From Candidatus Omnitrophota bacterium (lineage in GTDB: Bacteria; Hinthialibacterota; Hinthialibacteria; Hinthialibacterales; Hinthialibacteraceae): DNA of 36,024 nt. This document shows, one piece after another, positions 7,938 through 15,651 of the stretch. The notes under the pieces are model-generated. The model did no database searches. It saw only the letters and a program-made list of their open reading frames with translations, and was not told the origin of the DNA. Each line of letters begins with the position of its first letter. The first letter of the stretch is position 1. The stretch covers positions 1 through 36,024 of the forward strand of contig JBFMBP010000035.1 in assembly GCA_040755155.1 (NCBI GenBank), written 5' to 3'. The translations under genes and the position numbers were made by a program.

Positions 7938-8775
7938 TTTCCCTGTCGAAAGCGCGGCGCAAAAAAACATCCAGGATATCCAGATTGGCCTTATCGACGT
8001 CAATCAATTTCAGCCTCGCGCCGCCTTTAATCCTAACGCTTTGATGGAATTAGCGGAGTCTATCCGCGCCCAGGGAGTACTCCAGCCGTTATTGGTGCGC
8101 GAGCATACCGCCGCGGCGGGACGTTTCCAGTTAATCGCGGGCGAACGCCGGCTGCGCGCCTCCCTGCAGGCGGGATTGGACGCCGTCCCCTGCATCGTAT
8201 TGCAGGCGGATGAGGCTCAGATGCTTGAAATTGCCTTGGTGGAAAACATCCAACGCGCTGACCTCTCTCCCGTGGAGGAAGCAAGAGCCTACAAGCATCT
8301 GTCGGAACGTTTTTCTTTGACGCAAGAAGAGATCGCCGAAAAAGTCGGTAAAAGCCGGGAATACGTTGCTAATGCCCTGCGCTTGCTCAATCTGCCTGAG
8401 GCCGTACTCGTTTATCTGGATTCGGGAGAATTGACGACGGGTCACGCTAAAGTACTGCTTTCGTTGAAGCATCAGGACGCTATGCGCGATATGGCCGCCC
8501 AAATTCTCCAAAAAGGCCTTAGCGTCCGAGAGACCGAAAATCTCGTCCGGAATATGTCCGCCCCGGCGGAAATATCACCGGAAAAATCCTCGGAAAAAGC
8601 CGCCAAGCAAGAGGACGTCCATATCGCCGATTTGCGCCGTATTTTGGAAGAGTCATTCCAAACCAAGGTAAATATCAAGATGCGCGGCGCCAACAAAGGA
8701 GCTATCGAAATTTTCTTTTACGATCTTGATCACTTGCAATCTCTGCTCAAACGTTGGAATGTGGAGAATCTTTGA
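7891..8775 (+). CDS. parB: Chromosome partitioning protein ParB/Spo0J
   Basis: A 294-residue parS-binding CTPase clamp. It starts with the typical RKALGRGLSALL, then shows the N-terminal domain with FQPR (39-43), GERRLRAS (84-91, the CTP/arginine patch) and ENIQRADLSPVEEA (118-131). A helix-turn-helix follows around 141-162 (LTQEEIAEKVGKSREYVANALRLL). A linker rich in Ala, Glu and Lys leads to a C-terminal dimerisation segment (DLRRILEESF to the end). The gene begins inside the end of parA. Two matching parS sites are in the window (5332 and 7088), so the complete partition module is present. Confidence 0.97.
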   Translation: MKRKALGRGLSALLADFPVESAAQKNIQDIQIGLIDVNQFQPRAAFNPNALMELAESIRAQGVLQPLLVREHTAAAGRFQLIAGERRLRASLQAGLDAVPCIVLQADEAQMLEIALVENIQRADLSPVEEARAYKHLSERFSLTQEEIAEKVGKSREYVANALRLLNLPEAVLVYLDSGELTTGHAKVLLSLKHQDAMRDMAAQILQKGLSVRETENLVRNMSAPAEISPEKSSEKAAKQEDVHIADLRRILEESFQTKVNIKMRGANKGAIEIFFYDLDHLQSLLKRWNVENL

Positions 8776-8858
8776 ATTACTTTTACTAACTTCTTGCCAT
8801 CCATCGTTGTTTTTAGGCTATAATCTTTCCTATCGAAACAAGGTTCGGATCGATAACT

Positions 8859-9887
8859 ATGCCTTCGCAAGAATCCAAGCGTCAATTCATGCCGATCTCC
8901 GTCAGCCTTGTCGCCAGCGGCAAGGCGCCGCCTCTGGATCTTTATTACCAGCGGGATGGAGAGCAGGAGCCGATTCTTTTCCGCAGCCGCACTCTGCCTC
9001 TGCGCCCCAAAGAAATTAAGGAATTGACAGATAGGGAGATTAAGGACCTTTGGATTCTAGAGGAACACTCTTCTTCTGAAGTGGAGGATTTGATTGAAGA
9101 AGAGGCGCAGGTAATGGAGAAGGCCTCCGCCGAGGCCGCCGCCGACGAAGAGGTCGCGCAACTGATTCAAGACCCCTCCGTCCCTACCGAGGAAAAATGC
9201 GAGGTAGTTTACAATTATTCCACCGATTTGATGAAGCAAGTTTTCGAATCGCCCAATCCAGAGGATGCGATCAAGGCGGCGTCGGTGGTTTTGCCTAATG
9301 TTACCGAGGTTATCTTCGGCGATAAGCGCGCCGCTCATGAGTTCATACTCCGTGCGTCTGTCGATTATGCGATTTATTCCCATGCCGTCAATACCTGCCT
9401 CTTCGGCGTCGCTCTGGCGCGGCGGGCGCTAAAGATTTCCAAACAGGACGCCTTATTGCGCTTCGGGCCGGGGTTGTTGCTTCATGATATCGGTAAGTTG
9501 AGGATTCCCAAGGAGATACTTGAGAAAACCGAACCGTTGGACGAGGAGGAGCGAAGCGTTATCGAGCAGCATACTCTTTGGGGCGTGGAGATGGTCAAGG
9601 AATTCATGGACCTCTCGCCCGAATGCGAGTCGATCATCCTGCATCATCACGAGAGGATGGACGGCTCCGGCTATCCCCACGGCCTGCGGGGCGAGCAGAT
9701 TTCCGTAGGCGCCCGCATCTGCGCTATCGTCGACGTCTTCGACGCCATCAGCACCCGCCGCTCCTTCCAGGATCGAAAGACCTCGTACGAATCTTTCAAA
9801 ACCATGCTCGGCGACAAAGCCAAAGGCTTCGACCGTAAACTACTGGAAGAATTCCTCTACATCTTCGTCCCGCCGGAGGAAGGATGA
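8859..9887 (+). CDS. HD-GYP domain protein, putative cyclic-di-GMP phosphodiesterase
   Basis: A 342-residue cytoplasmic protein. Residues 10-75 resemble the small N-terminal domain often found before HD-GYP domains (DLYYQRDGEQEPILFRSRTLPL). An acidic helical linker follows (about 70-110), then the HD-GYP domain at about 165-342. Metal-ligand motifs are complete: H175, HDIGK at 209-213, H238, HHHERMDGSGYP at 262-273 and D292 in VDVFDA. The GYP motif is canonical, which supports hydrolysis of c-di-GMP, although no receiver or GGDEF domain is attached and activity is inferred. The gene lies 83 bases after parB on the same strand. The Shine-Dalgarno is weak, so the start is likely but not certain. 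Confidence 0.93.
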   Translation: MPSQESKRQFMPISVSLVASGKAPPLDLYYQRDGEQEPILFRSRTLPLRPKEIKELTDREIKDLWILEEHSSSEVEDLIEEEAQVMEKASAEAAADEEVAQLIQDPSVPTEEKCEVVYNYSTDLMKQVFESPNPEDAIKAASVVLPNVTEVIFGDKRAAHEFILRASVDYAIYSHAVNTCLFGVALARRALKISKQDALLRFGPGLLLHDIGKLRIPKEILEKTEPLDEEERSVIEQHTLWGVEMVKEFMDLSPECESIILHHHERMDGSGYPHGLRGEQISVGARICAIVDVFDAISTRRSFQDRKTSYESFKTMLGDKAKGFDRKLLEEFLYIFVPPEEG

Positions 9888-9928
9888 TTGCGCAAGATAA
9901 GCGCTAAAGGATGTTGCGTTCCTACCTA

Positions 9929-9978
9929 TCCTCCCTCCCTCTGGAAGAGGTTGATGGTTGATATCAGTAGACTTATAG
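9929..9978. repeat. Half copy of repeat family A
   Basis: The sequence up to 9960 resembles one degenerate arm of family A (CTCCCTCTGGAAGAGG, then GGTTG). 9961-9978 is the 18-nt centre with TAGACTTATAG. The second arm is missing; a family B hairpin starts two bases later. Confidence 0.5.
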
Positions 9979-9980
9979 CG

Positions 9981-10012
9981 TAGGGTGGGCTAAAAGCGAA
10001 GCGTAGCCCACC
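9981..10012. repeat. Dispersed hairpin repeat, family B, copy 1
   Basis: A 32-bp sequence with a perfect 9-bp stem (GGTGGGCTA and TAGCCCACC) around an 11-nt loop. It is exactly identical, in opposite orientation, to 23370-23401, and a diverged copy lies at 12938-12969. It sits in the gap after the HD-GYP gene and could act as a weak terminator or REP-like site. The rest of the gap (9888-10179) holds no gene. Confidence 0.85.
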
Positions 10013-10020
10013 GAAAAAGC

Positions 10021-10049
10021 AGAATGTGTCGCGTTGTTTGACCCATCAA
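10021..10049. repeat. Dispersed repeat, family D, copy 1
   Basis: The reverse complement of this 29-bp stretch (starting TTGATGGGTCAAACAACGCG) aligns with 22011-22040 (starting TTGATGGGTTGAACGATGCG), with only a few mismatches. Both copies are intergenic. Function unknown. Confidence 0.55.
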
Positions 10050-10179
10050 TTGCAATGTATGTCATTTCGGGGGAGCGTTCCATGCACGATAATGAAAAAG
10101 AAGCCTAGCGGTGTATTCAGGAAGCGATCAAACAGAGAAGAACCAAATGATAAAATGAAGTGATGAAGAGGATGTTCTT

Positions 10180-12930
10180 ATGATGAGAGGATGTAGTAGT
10201 TATGCAATTTTTGCTTTTCTGCTAATAATCCTTATAATATTTGTAATAGTTTTTTGGCCAACGCTAGCCAAGTTGAAGACTGAACCGCGCTCCAATATTC
10301 GTGTTTACTTTAATCCTCCAACTCCAATACCGCTGTCTGATGGAGGGATTAATTCGACTCCGCTCCCAACAACAATTCCAGTTTCAGCACTCGTTTCTAC
10401 TGCAACCATTGCCTCTCCACCTAGCCATGATTCCAAAGAAAAATTGCTATCAAATCAATCTATAACTGTATTGATTAACGATCTGATAGGCGATCCCATT
10501 TCATCTGGTAAAATCACATTGTGCGATATTAAAAAGAATTTTTCAAATGGAAAAGCCCTATTCCAGGTTGCAGATTTATCGATTTGCGAGCTAACTGCCT
10601 CGGCTACAGGTTACCAATCCAAAACAATTACGGTCGATCTTCAGCAAAACCGTTCGCCTGCTATTCAATTGGATTATTTTTGCTCATTTCAGTTTTGCGT
10701 CTATCAAGACTCCCGCTATACTTCTCCCTGTCCCGGTGCTGAAATCACCCTTTACGAAGGTTTGCTTGCGCCAAGACCTCTCGCTGATTATACGCGTTCT
10801 TTTTTTCAACGTATTGGATTTAATGACGCTCAAGAGGTGTATATTTCACGGAATGAAGGCACCCCTATTGTTAACCGCGTTATGCCTGAGCGTTCCTTTT
10901 TGCATTCTTCCATTGAAACTCCATTAGGGCTTGGCTTGGGGACGCCACAGGCGAATGACGTGGTGGAAGCGGTTGGTGCTTGTATATGGGAAGAACAGAA
11001 CCGATTTCGATTTAATGATGCGAGATCACGGTCTGCGCTTTTGCCATTGTCCCCAGTATACGCCAATAAAGTCAGGATTTGGGATGCGTTGTCTCTATCC
11101 TCCAATAATCCATTAACCCAGATTTTCATTGAAAGAGTATACCTTATTCGTTCGTCGAACTCTTTTAGTTCTTTCATGACTTTTCCCGATAAGCACGCCA
11201 GCGCCCGTTTTGTTCAAACTCTTAAAACCGATAATCGGGGTTTTGCTTCAATTTCAGGATTGAGACCGGCCTTATATTTCGTTCAAGCCCAAAAAGAAAA
11301 ACTATATAGCGACATCTATGTTATACATCCGTCGTGCGGCGGCGCAAAACTCGCTTTATCTGAAACAAGCCGCGTCCTCGTCCGATCTCGTCTCAAAGGC
11401 ATCGATGAAATTCAATGTCAGTTTGTTGCCGACGTTTCGGATGTTAGCGTCAGTCTAATTTCGCTCAATCCGGAAAAGAAAAGAATTTACGCCTCCAATA
11501 GCGATAGCCGTGGCCATTCAATTTTCGATTCTGTTCCCGTAGGAAAATATCGAATAAATGCGATGCCGCCGCAAGGACTAGGTCTCTCGCCTCTTGTCAA
11601 AGACGTTGCTATTAACCAACCGAATCAGACCATAGACATGATTTTTGATTATTGGCCTCAGAAAGCCATTCGTGGGAAAGTTCTCCAAATTGGCTCAAAG
11701 CAACCTGTTCCCAATTATGCTGTACAACTTTATGTTGTGAAAAATGGAACCCAGCCAGCCAGTACAACAAAGACGAATGTAAATGGCGTATTCGCATTTC
11801 AACCTCTGCCAGTTGGCCAATATATAGTCGATCGTTTTTTCTCTAATTACGATCAAACACTCTATCTTCCTGTTTCCGCACAAGACGCCGATATGGCGGA
11901 TTACAAAAATCTATTTATATTTTTGAATAGACTCACACCTGGAAATATATCGAATTCTTATCCCCAGAACGTAACTGTCGATGAAGAAAACACGCCCGAA
12001 GTCATTCTTTGGGTTGCGCCCTGCCAAGAGACTTGGTTTTCCGGACAAGTGACGGATGAAAAAAACCATCCCATCGCCAATGCAAAACTTTTTTTATATC
12101 CCTATCATGATCGCGATTTCGTAACTCAAACTCGGCAAATTGATCCCCGGACCGATAGCCAAGGCCAATTTGAAATTTGTCTTCTAACTAAATCATTTCC
12201 CGATGTTTCATCTCAACAATTTATGGGAATTATTTCAGCTATATATGGTCAAGATATTCCTCGCCGTTGGGTGGAAACATCTTATGGTAGTAGACAGACA
12301 GAAGATAAATTTATTCCGTTGGCATCTGGTCGTTCCGATGTAAAATTTGTTATTGGCGACCGCGTAAATAATATTCATATTATAGCAACACATGTTTCGA
12401 ATAAATCAATCGAAGGCCAGTTGTTAACAGAGGATGGGCAACTGCCGGACTCTGCAGAAGTCTTTGCTCTTGAAAATGATTCCAAAATACCAGCTAAGCT
12501 AGATTCATCCGGTCATTTTACAATTCAGGGAATATCTAAAGATAGAGTCACCCTTGAAATTACACGCGCTTTTATAAAATCCGATACAGAACTATCAGGC
12601 TATACTTATTTTCTCCCTGAAACAGTAGCACTTGAATTCCCTCCAGATAAACAATTAATCTATTTGGAAGTTACTTTGCTAAAAGCCGGTTATTTTGTTG
12701 GACAGGTTAAATGTGCTAACCACGCGATGATCGATATCGATGTTATCGCTCTATCGGCATCGGGAGAATCGTATCGGGGAATTATTAACTCAGAAGGCCA
12801 ATTCATGATTACAGGGTTACCTATAAACGATCTTTACACGGTTGGAGTAAAACTCTATGGGGAAAAATATTTAGAGAAAATATCTGATTTAAAACCTAAT
12901 TTAACAAATATTTTATTTATTATACAGTAA
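10180..12930 (+). CDS. Membrane-anchored protein with repeated carboxypeptidase-regulatory-like domains
   Basis: A 916-residue protein with a single N-terminal hydrophobic helix at about residues 8-30 (signal anchor), a Pro/Thr/Ser-rich linker (about 45-90), then a long extracytoplasmic beta-rich region. Several segments have the carboxypeptidase-regulatory/Cna-B-like pattern of a beta strand, a variable loop, G-x-F and L-P-x-G-x-Y. Examples are DSRGHSIFDSVPVGKYRINAM, TNVNGVFAFQPLPVGQYIV, SGQVTDEKNHPIANAKLFLY and RTDSQGQFEICLL. Such domains are structural or adhesive folds without a catalytic role. A good Shine-Dalgarno (AGAGGA, 10167-10172) precedes the ATG. It stands alone between GC-richer genes, and its AT-richer composition suggests relaxed selection or a separate origin. 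I do not recognise a specific function. Confidence 0.8.
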   Translation: MMRGCSSYAIFAFLLIILIIFVIVFWPTLAKLKTEPRSNIRVYFNPPTPIPLSDGGINSTPLPTTIPVSALVSTATIASPPSHDSKEKLLSNQSITVLINDLIGDPISSGKITLCDIKKNFSNGKALFQVADLSICELTASATGYQSKTITVDLQQNRSPAIQLDYFCSFQFCVYQDSRYTSPCPGAEITLYEGLLAPRPLADYTRSFFQRIGFNDAQEVYISRNEGTPIVNRVMPERSFLHSSIETPLGLGLGTPQANDVVEAVGACIWEEQNRFRFNDARSRSALLPLSPVYANKVRIWDALSLSSNNPLTQIFIERVYLIRSSNSFSSFMTFPDKHASARFVQTLKTDNRGFASISGLRPALYFVQAQKEKLYSDIYVIHPSCGGAKLALSETSRVLVRSRLKGIDEIQCQFVADVSDVSVSLISLNPEKKRIYASNSDSRGHSIFDSVPVGKYRINAMPPQGLGLSPLVKDVAINQPNQTIDMIFDYWPQKAIRGKVLQIGSKQPVPNYAVQLYVVKNGTQPASTTKTNVNGVFAFQPLPVGQYIVDRFFSNYDQTLYLPVSAQDADMADYKNLFIFLNRLTPGNISNSYPQNVTVDEENTPEVILWVAPCQETWFSGQVTDEKNHPIANAKLFLYPYHDRDFVTQTRQIDPRTDSQGQFEICLLTKSFPDVSSQQFMGIISAIYGQDIPRRWVETSYGSRQTEDKFIPLASGRSDVKFVIGDRVNNIHIIATHVSNKSIEGQLLTEDGQLPDSAEVFALENDSKIPAKLDSSGHFTIQGISKDRVTLEITRAFIKSDTELSGYTYFLPETVALEFPPDKQLIYLEVTLLKAGYFVGQVKCANHAMIDIDVIALSASGESYRGIINSEGQFMITGLPINDLYTVGVKLYGEKYLEKISDLKPNLTNILFIIQ

Positions 12931-12937
12931 ACAGATG

Positions 12938-12969
12938 TAGAGTGGGCTTCAAGCGAAGCGCAGCCCGCC
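12938..12969. repeat. Dispersed hairpin repeat, family B, diverged copy
   Basis: Aligns over 32 bp with the identical copies at 9981 and 23370 with a handful of substitutions that weaken the stem slightly (GTGGGCTTC against GCAGCCCGCC). It begins 8 bases after the stop codon of the preceding gene. Confidence 0.7.
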
Positions 12970-13175
12970 AGTTTTTGTCGAAGTGTTTCAGAAAATTAAA
13001 GAACAAGCGCAATCCGGGGGGGATCGGTTACGAATGGGCGGGATAATCGATGAGTAGGGGAGCGGTCTTTTCCGGGTAAGAACGGCGTCTACTATAAAGG
13101 GAGCCTCTGTGTTATAATCGTCCGAGATCGCGGCGCCGATGGAAAAGAGGCTTTCGGGATAGGACGGGATTCGGG

Positions 13176-15629
13176 ATGAAAAGACTATTCGCCTATATTC
13201 TCGCTGCAGCCGCCGCAGGGAGCGGCGTTTTTCCCGTGAGCGTTTGGGGAGCGCAGAACGCAACGGCGGAAGCGTCCGCACCGGGGCAGGAGCGGCAGGA
13301 CCTGGATTTCGCCGATGGGTTGTATCAGCGGGGAATGTTCGACAGCGCCGCCCGGCAATACGCCGATTTTCTGCGCCAATATCCTCTAAGCAAGCAAAAA
13401 GAGGCCGCCTTGTTCCGGCGCGGCGAGTCGTTGTACCAGCACGCGGCGAAATGGAATAAGACCGATCCGCTGCAAGCGAAAATCTTTCTGGTCGAAGCGC
13501 GCGGCGCTTTTCAGCAATGGGTGCGGGATTATCCCCAAGGAAGCCGGATTCACGAGGCGCAATTGCGCCTGGGCGAGGTCTCCTACAAAATCGGCGACGC
13601 CAAAGGCGCGCTGGAAGCTTTGAACCGAGTCGTCAAAGAGAGCAAGGAGAACACCCTGCTCGAAGCCGCTCTCTTTTACGCCGGACGCAGCCATGAAAAC
13701 CTGAAGGAATGGAAGGAAGCGGAAAACCGCTACCGCCAGATTCGCGATTCGTTTCCCAAAGGCGAATTCGCCGCCCTCTCCACCTTTCTGCTCGCCGACG
13801 TTTTAGGCAAAACTGAACGCTCCCAGGAAGCCGCCGATCTGCTGACCGATTTCTGGGAGAATCCCGGCAAGTACAAAATCCCCGAAGGCTCCTCGCTGGT
13901 GGAGGATTCCAAACTGCTCTCCGCACAGATGCTTTATCAACTGGATAAATTCGACGAGGCGTCCAAAGCGTATGAAGCGTTCGTCTCCGCCAATCCCGGC
14001 AGCGAGAATACGGCCAAGGCCAAATATGGAGCGGCCTGGGCGGAATACCGGCAGAAGAATTACGAGAAGGCGCTGCAAATCGCCGATACGCTGCAACGGC
14101 AGTCGCTACCCGCTGATTTGGCCATCGGCATCATCTTCCTGCAGGGAACGTGTTCCTATCAACAAAAATTATACGACGACGCCATCCTCTATTTCCGCGA
14201 AGTAATCGCCGATCCCAAAGCGGGAGAATACCGCGACCGGGCTTGGTATCAACTCGCCTGGTCCTATTATCTTTCCCAAAAATACGAAGCCGCCGCCGCG
14301 GAATGCAAGCGCATCCTGCAGCAGGGAGGCGATCCTTCCGCGATGGGCAACGTTCATTTTCTGTTGGGGCAGAGCTGCGCCCAGCAACAAGACTTCGACA
14401 ACGCCATTTTGGAATTGGATCTGGTTCGGAAGATCAATGCCCAAGGCGAGTATGCGGAGGAATCGCTATATCTCCTGGCGGACCTGCTGTACCGCAAAGA
14501 ACGGTACGACGAGGCCGGAGAGGCGTTTGAGTCCTACTATCGGGACTATCCTTCCGCTTCCCGCGCCGAAGAAGCGCTGTTATGGGCGAGCAACGCTCGC
14601 TTCGCCGCCAAGAATTACGCCAAGGCCGTCGAGAACGCCGACCGATTGTTGAAAGCCTATCCCGAATCGAAAGCGCTACAGGAGGTCTTATACCGCAAGG
14701 GATTGGCGCTGTATCAATTGAAAAAGTACGACGAAGCCCTGGCGGCGTTCGACGAGTTGCTCGCCAAAACCGAGGAGGAGAAGAGGAAGCCCGAAGCCCT
14801 CTACTGGCAGGCGTATATTTACGAATTGCAAAAGGATCGTGTAAAAGCCTCCGAGAAGTATGGCGTTCTTCTGGAAAATTATCCCTCTTTTCCCAATCGT
14901 GACGAGGCGCTGCTGCGCAAGTCGCTCTGCGATTACAAGGAGAAGAAATTCGAAGCCGCCTATGCCGGATTCCAGAATATTTTGGGCGGCGAAAAAGGAA
15001 ATCAAATTCCCGCCGAAGTGATTTTCTGGATGATTTTTTTCGCGGACGAAAAGGAGAAGCATGAAGAAGCGCTGGCGACCGCTGAGCGCGTCTTGTCCGT
15101 CTTTCCCCAGGATTCCTTTCAGGAACGCGCCCTGATCGCCAAGGGCAATCAACTAATAGCATTGAAGAAATGGAAGGAAGCGAATCAAAACGCGGAGGAT
15201 TTCCTCAAGCGTTTTCCCGAAAGCCTGTTCAAGCCGGAAATATTCTGGAGCCAGGGCATGGCGTTGGAAGGATTGGAGAAATCCAAGGAAGCGTTGGATC
15301 TATTGGAAAAAAGCCTCATGGAATTGAACCGGCTAGGCGATCCCGATCCCGTCTTCGCCGCTTCGCTTTATTTGGACCGGGGACGGCTTTTGGAGAAGAT
15401 GGGAAAGACCAAGGAAGGATTGGAATCCTACCTGCGGGTGGCCATCATTTACGACCACCCGCGTTATACGCCGGAAGCGATGTACCGATCTATCCGCGCC
15501 CATTCGTCGCTGGAGGAAAAAGATTCAGCGCAAAAGATGTATAATGAACTCTGCGAACGCTACCCGGATTCCCCGTGGCGCAAGAAAGCGGACGAGGAAT
15601 TCGGGGCGGCTATGAAGAAGAACGAATGA
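13176..15629 (+). CDS. Secreted tetratricopeptide-repeat protein
   Basis: An 817-residue protein with a clear signal peptide (MKRLFAYILAAAAAGSGVFP, probable cleavage after VWGA). The remainder is an almost unbroken array of TPR-type helical hairpins of about 34-36 residues. Recurring patterns are A-x-x-x-Y-x-x-F-L-x-x-Y-P, YDEAGEAFESYYRDYPSAS, YDEALAAFDELLAKT and A-L-x-x-x-G-x-x-x-Y. It resembles the periplasmic YbgF/BamD-like TPR style, but far longer, so it probably scaffolds an envelope complex. It ends 22 bases before a vWA-domain membrane protein on the same strand, suggesting an operon and a shared complex. A GGGA purine run precedes the ATG. No enzymatic domain is seen. Confidence 0.92.
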   Translation: MKRLFAYILAAAAAGSGVFPVSVWGAQNATAEASAPGQERQDLDFADGLYQRGMFDSAARQYADFLRQYPLSKQKEAALFRRGESLYQHAAKWNKTDPLQAKIFLVEARGAFQQWVRDYPQGSRIHEAQLRLGEVSYKIGDAKGALEALNRVVKESKENTLLEAALFYAGRSHENLKEWKEAENRYRQIRDSFPKGEFAALSTFLLADVLGKTERSQEAADLLTDFWENPGKYKIPEGSSLVEDSKLLSAQMLYQLDKFDEASKAYEAFVSANPGSENTAKAKYGAAWAEYRQKNYEKALQIADTLQRQSLPADLAIGIIFLQGTCSYQQKLYDDAILYFREVIADPKAGEYRDRAWYQLAWSYYLSQKYEAAAAECKRILQQGGDPSAMGNVHFLLGQSCAQQQDFDNAILELDLVRKINAQGEYAEESLYLLADLLYRKERYDEAGEAFESYYRDYPSASRAEEALLWASNARFAAKNYAKAVENADRLLKAYPESKALQEVLYRKGLALYQLKKYDEALAAFDELLAKTEEEKRKPEALYWQAYIYELQKDRVKASEKYGVLLENYPSFPNRDEALLRKSLCDYKEKKFEAAYAGFQNILGGEKGNQIPAEVIFWMIFFADEKEKHEEALATAERVLSVFPQDSFQERALIAKGNQLIALKKWKEANQNAEDFLKRFPESLFKPEIFWSQGMALEGLEKSKEALDLLEKSLMELNRLGDPDPVFAASLYLDRGRLLEKMGKTKEGLESYLRVAIIYDHPRYTPEAMYRSIRAHSSLEEKDSAQKMYNELCERYPDSPWRKKADEEFGAAMKKNE

Positions 15630-15651
15630 CAATATTGATAGATATAACCTC

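Noticed and set aside
14434-15162. 242-codon minus-strand frame
   Set aside because: Antisense to the TPR gene and very Arg/Pro/Ser-rich.
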